Below are positions 12,260 to 24,724 of a stretch of 64,000 bases of DNA, in pieces. The notes beneath the pieces were generated by a model. It saw only the letters and a program-made list of their open reading frames with translations, was not told the DNA's origin and made no database searches. The translations under genes were made by a program, and so were the position numbers. The DNA lies in assembly GCF_905147045.1 (NCBI RefSeq), contig NC_065889.1, forward strand, positions 8,933,001-8,997,000, given 5' to 3'. The DNA comes from Nymphalis io (lineage: Eukaryota > Arthropoda > Insecta > Lepidoptera > Nymphalidae). Within the stretch, counting starts at the first letter, position 1. Each line of letters opens with the position of its first letter.

Positions 12260-13628
12260 GTTTAATTCACATAATATATGCACGTAATTTAATTGGTGGC
12301 AGATGTACTGAGCTACTTACCGGTTCCTCTCGTTAAAATCGACATTCCGAACCCTAACACTGGTTGAAATTAAAATATTCGTGTAAAATAACGGATACAA
12401 ATGTGTAAAAATTCAAATATATAAATAATTTTTTACCGGTATTAACTTAACACAACTTACCTGTTAACGGTTAAGGATTTGATGTATCTTTTGCCGGTTT
12501 TCTTAGATCGGTAATATATTTAAGTATATAGTTAGTTCGTATGCTATAATGATTATAACTAAAATTTATACAGTAATAAAATTATATATATATAATTTTG
12601 TATTTCCAGCCGACTCCTCCAACACCATATCCGCCTATGACAAATTCTCCTTACGTAAACCGTGCCTATGGTCTCCCTGAGCAGTACAGGATACGGCATT
12701 TCGTTTTGGAATGGCACGAAGGACACTATCAGGATGACTATCACATTAAAGTCAATACTTCTCATAAAGGATTTTGGCCTACTGACGTCCCTTATGAATG
12801 TGAGTTCCCTTATGAATATCATTCATTCATTCATTCATTTTTATTAAAACATTTTACATTCGGCTGTCAGACGAATAAAAGCTGACTATCGGCCAATGCA
12901 ATATTTCTAGCTTGCTTGCTTTCTAACTACATAATTATTTTAACCTCCTTGACAGATTGTGTACGGCTATTTTATTCAATACGCGATTCTTTTTGCTTAC
13001 GGATAATAGAATAGTAGGGGAGGTCAATGTACTAAGATGACAGATGATAGTATTTCAATTAAAAATTGTAAGTGTCAATTATACAATTTTACTACTCCAA
13101 TGCAAAAAGAGTCATTTTTTAATATAATAACCGAGCTTTACTTAACGATTATATATAAGCAGAGATTTTATTCCTTACAAACATTCATTATATTGATGAA
13201 TAAGAAACCTATTCTGCTTAGCAGACAGCAGAAACACTTTTTGTTTTTTCATTATTTATTAAATATAAATAATTATTTATTTTATTACAATCTGGAAATG
13301 TGTTATACGATTTAGTTTTTATTTTTCAGCCGTCGACAAAATGTATCGTTTCTTTGGAGGTGTCATCCAAGTGCTGAAGGTCTCAAATAACCATCTAGTC
13401 CTAAACTTTTGCATGAGGCTGCCTCACTCTCAACTCTACAGCGTCGTTTTAGCGAGAAACGACAATCAACTTACTCCTGAAGATTTAGCTAGTATACATA
13501 ACATATTTTCTATGAAAAACCTGTCTACTTCTTCTTTGAAACGTGTGTGTGAAAATTCTGCTATTAATTTAAAACTATCTAGTGTTCTGCTTTTGCTTAT
13601 TGGGTTTTTCATATGGAAGAACCTTTAG
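11918..13628 (+). CDS. Lipocalin-like secreted protein, probably GPI-anchored (A2)
   Basis: Three exons: 11918-12166, 12610-12799 and 13330-13628 (phases 0 and 1; GT-AG), giving 245 aa. Residues 1-18 form a signal peptide. Cys23, GMWY at 39-42 and Cys62 come from exon 1; exon 2 gives LEWHEG, a predicted strand region; exon 3 gives VIQVLKVSNNHLVLNFC with Cys174 and then Cys220. The four Cys are shared with the paralogues and suggest two disulphides. The last ~20 residues are hydrophobic and end near the stop, like a GPI-attachment signal. Lipocalins are extracellular ligand carriers; the ligand here is unknown. Exon A1 upstream may be an alternative start. A poly(A) signal is at 13785-13790. 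The (TA)n array at 12213-12257 lies in intron 1. Confidence 0.75.
12213..12257. repeat. (TA)n microsatellite
   Basis: About 22 uninterrupted TA units in intron 1 of the A2 gene. Confidence 0.95.
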
Positions 13629-15407
13629 TATTCAAAATTAAAATCGTTCAAGTTTTAACAAAACGTATAACAATTCTTATGTGTTAAATTAAAAAAATTG
13701 TATAATATGATGATTATTTTCTTTTTAAATTAAAGTTGTTTTATGAATTCGATTTTAATTTATTCCTATATAATTTAAATATTTAATAAATACTAATAAT
13801 ATGGCTAATGTAATTTTCATCTATGTTGAAACTAAAATCAATCTAACCAAGGTAGTTGATTCAACACGAAAACCCTATTTGATCTAAAACAGCTGATATC
13901 TAGTGGTAGTAGATATCTAGTAGTAAAAGAACAAAATAGCCATAATTTTCTTTCTATTCCTAATTCCTAAAAAATCTCTGAATCTAAATGTTCATATCCA
14001 ATATTTAAATATAATTACTTATTGGTACAGTCAAAGGAGAACCATACATTGCTTCAGAAAAAAAAATCAGGCCCGAACAGAACCTGTGACAAAAGCTGAA
14101 ACATTTTTTTATATACATTTCATGGTCTAATAAATTTTTGTTATATCAAAAATATTCGTTTCATTCCCAAGTGTTCTATAATCTATCAACCCACTATTCA
14201 CTAATCGGATATACATATATTGTATGTACATGAAACATCTCTTCACGATATTTTTATGTTTGTTTATTAATTATATATTGATATTTTTCCGGATTCTGTT
14301 GGAAAACCGTAAAGGTGCGTTGTCTCAAAAACTATTTAATTTTATATTATAAATTATGTAAGTCAGTTTAAATAGCACCGACTCCAGACTGATTTCGGCC
14401 ACGGCGGCCAATCTCAAGAGAGATTAGCCAACTTCGCAGGACATATTATAGTCCACAAGTGTGTGCGCAAACACAGGTGCATTCTCTATTTCCTAACTCT
14501 CATAATCCGATGGGACTGCAATCTGACACGACCGGAAAGAGTTCAGGCCCAGAACCGACGGCTTTACACGCATTCCGAGGCACGGGAGTGTACACACTTC
14601 CAACTTCCAGACCTCCGGGTCTGCGGCCTTACATCTAGTTACTAGACCGAGGTAGTCAAATAAAAATAGCACATATAATCTATACTATAAAATAAAATAG
14701 TTATATAAGTTTTAGTTTATTAAATTTCGGAGGCCTTAGCCGTAGTAGTAATTTTAAGAATATAAGGTTTCTAGAGATAAAATATAATTGAATAAAATAA
14801 GAAAAATTCATAAAAGTTATTTTAATATAATCGTAAATAAAAAAAGTAATAAATGAGAACTTTATTCTTTGTTTTGGCAATGTTATGCATATGAATTGAA
14901 AAATAATCTTTTATTCCGCTTTTTTTTATATTTAACAAAAGGTGTGCAAAATTTCATTTCAAAGTGACCCACACATATTTACTAACAGGTGAATTTAAAT
15001 AAAAGCCTGTTAATACAAATTATATTTATTTTATACGAATATCAATTTACAATAGTATATTTTGTGTCTAGCTTTTAAGTAATGAGTTGTTTGAGGTAGC
15101 TGCCAATTTTGGGCTCTGTTGACTCAATATGTCGTTTTTATTTTCTTGTACCTAATAGAAGTATTACAAAAAAATCTTTTTGAAATATATATATAACCAC
15201 AAATACATCTTTTTGAAATATATATTTTTTAGTAATTGACAAGTACTACATTAATTAATACGGCAAACCTACGATAATCTGAATAATGATTAAGGACGCT
15301 ATTACGAAATAAAATTCAAGATTTGCTGGACCAATTTGCTAATTAAATGCGATGCGCACAAGACCGACGCCTTGTCCCATATTCTCCGCAGTATTCCAAG
15401 TGTCATC
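13629..15407. other. Intergenic region between lipocalin-like genes A and B
   Basis: A+T-rich. It includes the A-gene poly(A) signal at 13785-13790 and one reverse SINE D copy (14385-14657). Nothing else supported. Confidence 0.6.
14385..14657 (-). mobile_element. SINE family D, truncated reverse copy
   Basis: Reverse complement of the element at 23195. It starts with cagactgatttcggccacgg and ends in the tRNA-like head (ctagaccgaggtagtc). It lacks part of the centre found in the full copy. Confidence 0.8.
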
Positions 15408-16413
15408 ATGTTTAGTCTGTTGCTTCCATTTTTTATATTATACTCCATACATCAAACTAAAGGGCTTTGCGGTGACTCTATAAAGTGGTCCCACCGTGTG
15501 AACATGGACGAGGTCTATGGGGTGTGGTACGGCGTCGGGTACGCTCAGCACAATCCAGATATGACCAATATGCCTAATGAAGTAGGATGCGTTACTCTAT
15601 ATATAACAGATGCTGCATATGAACTTAAAGACAATTGGCTCGATTGGTCCGTGAGTATATTTTTATATATAAAATAATATTAAGTATATAAAAATAAATA
15701 CTTCAATTATTGCTCTTATCTTACAGATATTGCGTAAAAATTTCTCAGATCAAAATTGGCGGTCTTCAAAAAGCAATCCATGGTCACGAAACGCAATGGC
15801 GGGACCCTGGCTTGATGTTCGATTAAAAAGAAAGGTTAAAAGAAATATTTTAGATGACGAAAAACGAGTAAGGATATTATGGGATGAAGATGGACATACA
15901 TTGGAGCAAGTTTATCTTTATTATCCAGAAGAACCTGGGCTTTGGACAGCGGATAAGTTGCGACCCTTGGAAAAGGAGATGATGTATCGAGGCATTGGTC
16001 TGTTTCTGAATATATTCAAATATTATATTCTGCTATTATCTGATAATATTTCTTCAAGGTCCAAATTTTAATAAGGTTACTATTATTTTTTAGATGTATG
16101 GTACCCAGACGATCCGCCTCGACATCCCGATGTGATCCGGTTAATAAAGGTCACGCCACACACACTTATCATAAATCATTGTTCGGAAGTGGGTAACGGT
16201 GGTATATTTTCTCTAATTCTTCGAAGATCACCCTCAAAGGTACAGCGGTGGGAATGGTATAAATATCAGAAAGAATTCTATAAATTTGAATTACCCAATA
16301 TTTATAGACAAGCGGCTGTATGCTCGGCGTGTACTCAAATAACATCAGTCGTCATTTTGTTTAGTTGTTTTTTTGTAAATGTTTTGAATAATGTATTTTT
16401 AAATAATAAATGA
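15408..16413 (+). CDS. Lipocalin-like secreted protein, probably GPI-anchored (B)
   Basis: Complete three-exon gene: 15408-15650, 15727-15997 and 16094-16413 (phases 0 and 1), 277 aa. The Met at 15408 is chosen because it opens a signal peptide (residues 1-18); an upstream in-frame ATG at 15336 would hide it. Cys21, GVWYG at 38-42 and Cys61 lie in exon 1. Exon 2 has a basic insert (KRKVKRN) and the ILWDEDG strand shared with gene D's LLWDEAG. Exon 3 has Cys201, Cys248 and Cys251 and a hydrophobic tail with a short polar end, again GPI-signal-like. It is the most divergent member and the only one without a competing first exon. Introns are very short (76 and 96 nt). AATAAA overlaps the stop region. 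Confidence 0.75.
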
Positions 16414-16496
16414 CTGATATATTAACTGTATATGGTGGTTTCAATTGAATTCCCCTTCCCTTCCCTTTTAAAGTCATACTTTATATAATAAATCTT

Positions 16497-16498
<2 letters not shown>

Positions 16499-16562
<64 letters not shown>
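16499..16562. repeat. (TA)n microsatellite
   Basis: About 31 TA units, immediately left of the hairpin at 16567-16608. Confidence 0.95.
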
Positions 16563-16564
<2 letters not shown>

Positions 16565-16566
16565 CT

Positions 16567-16608
16567 TTTTTGTGTGGTATATTTAAAATTAAATATACCA
16601 CACAAAAA
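16567..16608. repeat. Perfect 19-bp inverted repeat with 4-nt spacer
   Basis: Arms 16567-16585 and 16590-16608 (outer end tttttgtgtgg) pair without mismatch. It is not in a transcript end and has no terminator role. Confidence 0.85.
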
Positions 16609-16931
16609 CCTTGATATCATAGAACAAATCAAGATTGAAGTCGACATTTTCTACTAAGTTAATGGTAATATGTAAATAAATATACGTTTGTTGAATAATA
16701 TATAATGATAAAATAAGTAAGAATAATTAAATCTTTAAAACTAATCGCTTTTTTCGTAGCTATAAATAATATAATAAATGATAACCGTGAAGCATTCATT
16801 CAAATCCTTTCAGATTCACAACTTACAAATACTTAACAAACTTTTTTTTAACAATAAAATTTTCGTTATGTTATAATTAAAAAAACCGTTTAATTGTAAT
16901 TAACATTTTAGGTTAGTTACTAAACATTAAC

Positions 16932-17115
16932 GAGCCAAGCTGGCCAGTGACGAGAACACGTGAATTTAAGCAGGAGATTGGGGGTTCAAACCGGGCAGAC
17001 ACCATTGAGTTAATTTGCTTCGTGTACTTAATTTTTGTAAAAAATAGCAGACTATATATACTATATCCGCAACTCCGCATGCAGTAGCATGGTGGAATAG
17101 CCTTTTAGGTTGAGG
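16932..17115 (+). mobile_element. SINE family M, old diverged copy
   Basis: Head ctggccagtgacgagaacac with a B-box-like gggttcaaacc, and a late gtagcatggtggaatag block. Many substitutions. Confidence 0.6.
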
Positions 17116-17689
17116 GTTTCCTAACCCCAAAAGTCTTTAATTAATATTATCTTAATCACAAGGTTAGTAACTAAATCAAAAAATAGTATATATTGTATAT
17201 ATAATCTTGAAAATATTACTTTCCTAATTTTAAATGCGTATTTTATTGCCTATAAAATGAGAGTCAACTGTGATAAAAAATTTATAACTACGTTAACGAC
17301 GTATTTGAGGTAATGTTTTGAGGACAATGCTCGCATAGCAAAACGTTCAAAATTTAATGCTACCTACGATAATGTTTTTTTACAATAATTGGTGACTGTT
17401 TAATTTTTTATTTTATTTTGATAAAGTTTTTGTAGAAGCTGCTAATACTGTTTTATTAACATCAATAAAGCATTTCGTTTATAAAAAAGTAAAATTAAAT
17501 CAATGTGTTTGTTTATATTTTTTTGTACCTTTTTGCCTGTAACGCATTTTCAACTTTTTTTGGCAGAAGTTTAAATAGAAGAAATTAAAAATATGGTAAT
17601 GCAAATCAAGACAATAGATAAATAAAAAAATGTAAACCAACATAACATAGAATTGGAACCCTATACTATATATGTGGAGAAAAACATCG

Positions 17690-17850
17690 TGAGGACATAT
17701 TATGCAGGTTGCAAATGGTGGTTGAAAATCTACCTCGTGTATCCAAAAAATCGAATTGGAGCAGTCTGATGGATTACGCTCCGAACCTTCTCCTAAAAAG
17801 GGAGAGGAGGCCTTAGCTCAGCTGAAGATGTAGCGCATTTCAGGGAAGGT
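17690..17850 (+). mobile_element. SINE family M, diverged 3' part
   Basis: Matches catcgtgaggacat, the ttggagcag block and gggagaggaggccttagctc of the family, with an altered centre. The head is absent. Confidence 0.6.
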
Positions 17851-18383
17851 TTTAGCATATAATATTACATTATACCGAGCTGCGTTTCGCAGTTTCACCT
17901 CCTTCAAATTTACACTATTGACGCGACATTTCATGGTTTTGTACGAGTATAATAATTTGACGTTCCACTTTATTACGTTGAGGCGTTCAGGTGTTTCCAG
18001 TTAAAGCTTTTATATAAGTTTTAAACTCAACTCTGAATAACTTAGTACGTACCTATATATTGTACCTAAATCTACCTAGCAATACAGAAATGAAAACTTA
18101 GACGATTAATTGTTGTAATTAAAAAATGTTGTAATTGTTAGCACCTTTAGCACTCGAATATTGGGTTAAGGATCTTGTCCGTTTAGCTGATTAGCTAAAT
18201 AATATTGTTTGTGAGGATGTGCTAAGTAACCTATAACCTTATATAAGTACAGGGCACTTTGCAAGTCAGACAGGAACTTCTTTATGACTAAATTATGTCA
18301 ATTAACCCGCCAATTGTAACCATTGTTTAATTTTTTGTCTGCTAGATAAAGTTCCTAATAAGTCTCAGCTACTTTATAGAAGT

Positions 18384-18653
18384 TAATAATAATAATAATA
18401 TCCTGAGACATTTTTCACACACGGTCATCTGATCCCAAATTAAGCTTGTACAGAGCTTGTACTATGGGAACCAGACAACTGATATACTACATATACTATT
18501 TTCTTTTGTAAATACATACTTATATAGATAATTACACCCAGACACAGGACAAACAGACGTGTTCATGCACACAAATATCTGTTCTGGGTGGGAATCGAAC
18601 CCACAACCTTCGGCGTGAAAGGCAAGCAATCCACCAACCACGCCAACCGGCTC
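18384..18653 (-). mobile_element. SINE family G (tRNA-derived, (ATT)n tail), reverse copy
   Basis: On the reverse strand it begins gagccggttggcgtggttgg, has the B-box-like gggttcgattcccaccca and ends in (ATT)n. It matches the copies at 35721 and 58341 along its whole length. The head folds only partly like a tRNA, so it is not annotated as a tRNA gene. Confidence 0.88.
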
Positions 18654-19817
18654 GCTGTTTAAACACAAGTTTAAGCAAGTAAATTTTGTACTTAAACATT
18701 TGTGATATTAAATATATGTATCATAGGTAAGTTTTAAATAATACGAACATAAATAAAATAATCATCATATTATATACCTACTTTTACATTACACATTGAC
18801 ACTTCAAACCAGATAACCCTTCACCTATTAAAAATTTAACAACATTGTATAATCGGTAAAACGTCCTAACCTTACATTTTACGAATAAAAAAAATCCAAG
18901 TATCAACGGTTCCTCGATTACTTTTTGTTTTATTGTGTTATAAAAATAACTGATTAAATATTTCCAAAATTCTGTTTAGAGAATATTATAAATGATGTCT
19001 TTATTTTAAAACATTTTTTATAACAATGTAATGTATATTAAAAATATATAATATATAATTAAAATATGAAGTTAGTTATATGAGTTTTAAAAGTATTTGA
19101 GAAATTTTTAAGTAATTTTACAGCTTCAAGTCATTATTGATCTCATTGAAAGTGGCGGAAGTTAAAAACTGAAAAGTATTTACCTTTCAATTTACTATTT
19201 ATATAAAAAAATCACAATCCATTTTTAAAATTATTTAGTTACACCTTTTTCGGTATAAATATTGTTTTTGGAGATTTTTACTCTAATTATTTTACCTATG
19301 AGGTCATTCAATGAGTCTCTGATACCGGAAACGATGGGACATCATAATAATATATTCCAGCGGTTGAAATTTTAAAAGGATAGACTGTGAGAAATTTTAA
19401 ACTTCTACTTAGCTTAAATCTCGTTTTTGACAATCACTATTGAAATCCTTAATGAAAAACTTTTGAAAGAACACTTCATTTCATATTGTTTCATATTGCT
19501 GCCTAATTGTAGTTTATCCACATAACCGGCAGAGTAGTAAATAATGTGAAACAAAACTTCAGCCTCATTTGAATATTGCTAAGACTTGTAAAAAGGTTTT
19601 ATTTAATTTAAATATATATTAATTTTAATTAAATATAAAAAAAAATTACGTGCTTTTTATAAAGAAACTTCTTATGTCCTTTTGGTTTAGATTATGTTCT
19701 CACAATTAGACTTAATTAGTTTACATCCCACTATCGTAGTAGTTGAATCAGTCACATGCTATCAACCGCTACACAACTATCACGCGATTTTCGAAAAGTT
19801 CACGAGATACTTTCAAA

Positions 19818-20345
19818 ATGCATGAATTTATCTTACTTTCATTTCTATTTACGACAGCTTACTGTGCCAGTTATCAAAAATATGGTGAATCTAGTCAGTA
19901 TTCAAGTTATACAACCGCCTCAAATACTTACAACCAAAACCAAAACCCATACAAAACTAGCTATAGCAGCGACATCGACAGATACCCTGAAGCGACCCGC
20001 TACCCTAACTATAATCTTGGCTATTCATCTTCAAGACCTAATATGTACAACACTCCAAGTTCGGGTATTTATCAAAAGCCAAGCTATACAACCCCTAGCT
20101 ATCAGTATGGGCAAGGTTATTATGATGGACAGAATTATGGCCAAGGGATCACATCATACGAGATGCCGTTTATGAAATATAATAGCGAATACTGTGTGAG
20201 TAGATCACCACAGAATGGTATTTATGTAAATAGTTTAACTGGAATGTGGTATGGTGTCGAATTCATCCAGCACTTAGCGGGAGACGCAAGGCTCGATTAC
20301 GGAAATACCTGCATTGTTATACATATCTCGGAGCCACGGGATAAG
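19818..20345 (+). CDS. Lipocalin-like first exon C with Tyr/Ser-rich insert (alternative or orphan)
   Basis: A 176-codon exon. Residues 1-17 form a signal peptide, followed by about 105 residues of low-complexity sequence rich in Tyr, Ser, Asn, Gln and Pro. Then come Cys126, GMWYG at 142-146 and Cys165 in the family pattern. It ends in phase 0 (GATAAG before gtcagt, a good donor). No matching exons 2-3 were found before the next first exon at 24725. It may join the exons at 28037-28205 and 28448-28770 (in-frame, 339 aa) or be a broken duplicate. The Met at 19818 is chosen because it precedes the signal peptide. Confidence 0.65.
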
Positions 20346-21026
20346 GTCAGTATGATTCAATTCTGGATTATATAGAGATTTTTCAAATTTCGAATATGAC
20401 TGTACAGGAGTTTTTTTATCATTCATGGTTTGCTTTATTTTTGTGATCATTTTAGATTTATCGGATCGTTTGACATGAATAGAATTTATTTGTCAGTTAT
20501 CTATCATAAAATCTATGTATCTTTAATCTTTATAGTTAATTCGTTTTTGCGGTACTCAAACCTGCACTTTTTTACTCAGCGCTCAAACTACTTCGATATT
20601 TATGTATCTAACTAGGAATTTTTTTCTTTGCATAGAACGACATAAAACAATAAGAGATCATTAAAATTTCATCGTTCAAAAATTTCGGAAAATAATTTCC
20701 CGATACATTTAGGATGTATTGATTTATACGTTAGATTTCGACACACATATTGCTATATTAGCGGCCATCGTCGGTCATAAGCCTATCCTACTACTATACT
20801 ATGTTCAAGAAATGAATCGGATAGTGAAATTTTCTACGAGGTGTAATTCCGAAGCTACCATTGGCTTGCTATTTACGGTTCAGAAGGCGATACGAATAAT
20901 AGAGTGTACATTTGTATGAAGATGATACATAAGTTTTTAAGGTGTTAAGAAAAAAACGTCAAACGTCGTATTATAACCTCGATTTGAATATATCGTATTA
21001 ACCAGCCTATCTATATATTCACTTGG

Positions 21027-21305
21027 TGTTAAGGCTTTGTACAAGCCTGCCAGGGTAGGTACCACCCACACATCACATATTCAATCAAAGAGCATTACTT
21101 TACTAGAGCACTACTTTTGTTGTGTTCTGGTTTGAAGGGTGAGTGAGTCTGTGTAACTACAAGGGACATAACATCTTAGTTCCCAAGGTTGGTAGTGCAT
21201 TTGTGATGTAAGGAATGCCTTATATTTCTTACAGCGTCAATGTCTATGGGCAATGGTGACCACTTACTACCGTCGCCTATTTGCATGTCTGTCTACCTAT
21301 TTTAT
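21027..21305 (+). mobile_element. Interspersed repeat family L
   Basis: Full-length copy of the family described at 45389: gtaggtaccacccac, aagggtgagtgag, gggacataacatcttagttc and ctatgggcaatggtgacc blocks in order. Confidence 0.8.
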
Positions 21306-23194
21306 AAATCATCAACTTTAGGTGTGTAGAGACACTGTAATCCTAAAACTGAATTGTTGAATGAATTTAATTGCGTGTATTTGAGTCCCTGGATGGTTTA
21401 ATCTTAAGTTTAGGCCCAGTGTTTGTAAATTTCTTATTTCACTAACAACTAGTAGTCTATATATTTAAACGTACACAAGACCTTGAAGAGTAAAATTCAG
21501 AAGTTAAATCAAAGAACTTTTTTATTTTTATTTTATCAATTGCATAACTCGAACGCGTAGTAGAGTGCTTTGTTATCGACAAATGTTATTTTTTTATTTA
21601 CTTTTATTTCCACTTAAACTTATATAAGCGTCAGTCAAATGGTTATAAATTTAATGTTGTTCCATGATAATTCGCAGATAGTTAAAGTAACTTTATACAA
21701 ATAATAACGTCATCAGTCAGTATGACTAGTATTATTTACACACTATATATAATCTGTAAAAGGTATTAATATGAAAATGATCTTCCCTTATCTGTTAAAT
21801 ATATTTATTATAATGTTTACTTCACTTCACTACATGTTTTATTTTAAGTAAAAACAGATTTTTTTAAATTAATTTACAACAAGCAAGTTCAGTTTTGATC
21901 GTTAGCATTGTTATCGTTATAATAAATATTGCTTACTTTACCGAATGTAAGCACATATAGTATTAAGCTAAGATTAAACAACAGTGATCTTTTAGAAATC
22001 ACTTGCATTAGAAATCTTAGTGCAATCCTCGTTCGTCATCTTTAACAGCTTACTTGACTAGAAAAGTAAAACATAACTGATATCGATACAGATAATTTTT
22101 ATATTTCGCCAATTTCCATAGTCTTATTATGTCTTACACGATATTTCTTTACGATAATGTGATTGTGAATATGTAACCTTGTCCATAAATAATAATGCAA
22201 ATAAATTGACAGCGTCACCTATCGGATTACAGTATTAAACAACCGTGTCGACAAATGTTTTGCGAGAATGACCTCATTCGGTCAAGTGGTTCAAAAGCTA
22301 CAAGATTACTAAATACACACTATTTTTTCTTGGAATCATCTTACTTCTTGGAATGTATACCTATAGATATCCATACTGTAAAAAAATAAACTTAATTACT
22401 TATTTTAATCTTAAGCTTAATATACATTGAGGACTTAGAAGAAAAAATAAGTTCACCTCTGGTAAAAAATCAGATTCAGCAATTACAAATTGTAAAAAAA
22501 ACATCTTTTTTGAACAAAAAATGTAGTTACTTTAAAATGTAACTATCATTTACTATACAATTTATTTCGAACAAAGAAAAATTAGCAAAGTGCACTAAAG
22601 AGTATTTTCTTATTTGTAAAAATTGCAATAATTTATTATTGAAATGGGTCAAATGAATTCTTAGTGAAAACTCCTTCCTCTAGAATGACCTTGTAAGCTA
22701 AAAGAGTTTACATTCTTTCCACACGGGCATCTGTGCTTAACGCACAGTGGTGCTCCCAATCGGGGACTCATTGTAAACAGTTTTTCAAGGTGTTTTGAGG
22801 GGTATCGCAGCCAGAGACATGACTCTTTAGTTGTGTTAAAATATGTTGTTTAACGTGAACTATTAGCCCATATGTAATATTTGGAAACTTCCTTATCGTC
22901 ATAACCATAACCTTCCATTTTACTATCGCCTCTGTAACATCCGCGATTTAGGATAAATTTGATTTTAAAATTTATGAACGTTCTGTATTGCAGAATACAG
23001 CAGCGAAAATACTTGTAAGGGAAACACGTGCACTTGTATCGAAACGCAAAAAAAGTATTTCAAAATAATATAATTTGTATGAGAATAACCAAACTGATAA
23101 AGCCAAAACCAAAAAGGCAGAAGTCTCGATGAAATTAATTAGAAAGAATAGAAGTTCTTTGATTTTCAGTACAATCATATATACATTTAATGCT

Positions 23195-23610
23195 TGACTG
23201 CCTCGTTGGTCTAGTTGCTTGATGTATGGCCGGAGACCCGGAGGTCCTGGGTTCAATTCCCAGGTCGGACCAATTAAAAGTTATTGGGGTTTTCTGTCAG
23301 AAAATTCTCTCTCTCATACTCTCTCAGTAGCAACCCCGAGTCTGGAAGTTGGAAGTGTGTACATGTGCGATTCTCAATAGCAGCCCCGAGCATTCCCATT
23401 CCTCGGAAAGCACGTAAAGCCGTTGGTTCTGCGCCTGAACACTTTCCGGTCATGTCGGATTGCCGACCCATCGGATTATGAGAGTTAGGGAATAGAGAGT
23501 GCATCTGTATTTACGCGCACACTTATGCACTATAATATCTCATGCGTAGTTGGCTAATCTCTCTTGAGATTGGCCGCCGTGGCCAAAATCAGTCTGGAGG
23601 ACATTATATA
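23195..23610 (+). mobile_element. SINE family D, longest copy
   Basis: Head gactgcctcgttggtctag with B-box-like gggttcaattcccagg. The body repeats an agcaaccccgag / agcagccccgag block, and the 3' end is attggccgccgtggccaaaa. Other copies are at 14385 (-), 42366 (-), 43080 (-, diverged), 45905 (+, 3' end) and 60124 (+, head only). Confidence 0.85.
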
Positions 23611-24724
23611 ATGCTCACATCATATTACCACATGACAATTATTGCACATTAGTAGGTTTTTGTATTTGTCTCTGTATCTGCATGATTATTAAATACAGTT
23701 AAATATATTTTTAAATATTGTAGGAAAAGAAACATATTTTTTTTAAGCTAAGATTTCTTTAACTACATAAATGATTGTACTTAAGCAAGTATATGCCACT
23801 GCAACGAAACTGTTTATGTCAAGAGAAAAAAAATCGCCAGTTAATTGTTACAAATAATATATCGTCTTCTTTATAAATAACGAATGTTTAAAATCATCTT
23901 ACTTGATTTGTATATAATGAATGTTACAAGGCATATATATGTCTATTAGTATTATAAGTATAATTTATCGATGAAGTACTTTTAGAATTTAAATTAAATT
24001 ACAATAATCGACACATTTGTCTGTTCGTACTGTCGTTTGAAGAAAATCGTCTAACAATGACAATTAGTTGCCTTCGTTTACATCTCGATTGTTGCGACGA
24101 ATACCAGCTTCGATTATGCCACAGACTTAAGAGTTGAACGTAATTGTCAAGAATAATATTGTTTATATTGAAAAAAATTACATAGTTCAAAATAAATCGC
24201 GTTTTTTATTTATAATTTAAATGATTCAATTTTAAACTTAATTTAATCGAAAGATTAAAATAAAATTATTTTGTTTAAACCCCGTTTCAAAAAGATATTT
24301 GGATTATATAGATAAATAACATTATTTCTGAAATGAATGTAGATTCATTTATATTCCGAGTTAATAAGTCTAATTACTTTACGACTAAGTTTATCTAACA
24401 TCTTGCAGCTACGCAATTATATTCGTCCTTATGATAATACCTGTGACAATGAAGTCAGCGATCCTCATGCATTTTTTCGTCTAAACGACACCTCTGTGCG
24501 AACGTAAGGCTAAGGGTCAAATACGATAGCATCGACAATGTGAGTCAGGAGCGCTCGCGCAATACCGTTCCTACTGTCAGTTGACTTCTATCGGTTATCC
24601 GCGCAATATTTGACGCACGTGCTGTAGCATTTGAGAAATCGAAAGATTTTAAAGATACGCCTAGTACGCATCTATAATGTGTGTTTAAATGACGAAAATA
24701 AATCGCGTGCTGTAATAAACTGAG

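Larger units (their letters stand above)
16414..19817. other. Intergenic region between lipocalin-like genes B and C
   Basis: Contains the (TA)n array, a perfect hairpin, two diverged SINE M copies and a reverse SINE G copy listed separately. The remainder is A+T-rich with no coding signal. Confidence 0.6.
20346..24724. other. Gap between first exons C and D
   Basis: No lipocalin-like exon 2 or 3 was recognised on reading this stretch. It holds a family L repeat (21027) and a full SINE D (23195). The rest is A+T-rich. Confidence 0.55.

Noticed and set aside
13037..13315. 92-codon forward frame between lipocalin exons
   Set aside because: Lies wholly in intron 2 of gene A2; A+T-rich translation.
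16499..16562. CRISPR-like regular repetition
   Set aside because: Simple TA microsatellite without spacers; no CRISPR array is expected in an insect genome.
19756..20175. 139-codon forward frame overlapping exon C
   Set aside because: It is the +1 shadow of the Tyr/Ser-rich lipocalin-like exon; its own translation is low-complexity with no signal peptide or family pattern.
20719..20919. 66-codon frame after exon C, considered as its missing exon 2
   Set aside because: It lacks the WDE/WHEG strand pattern and phase-1 donor that define exon 2 in A, B and D, and has no good acceptor in frame.
23195..23275. tRNA-like sequence with gggttcaattccc
   Set aside because: Head of SINE D, repeated elsewhere in the window; not a free-standing tRNA gene.
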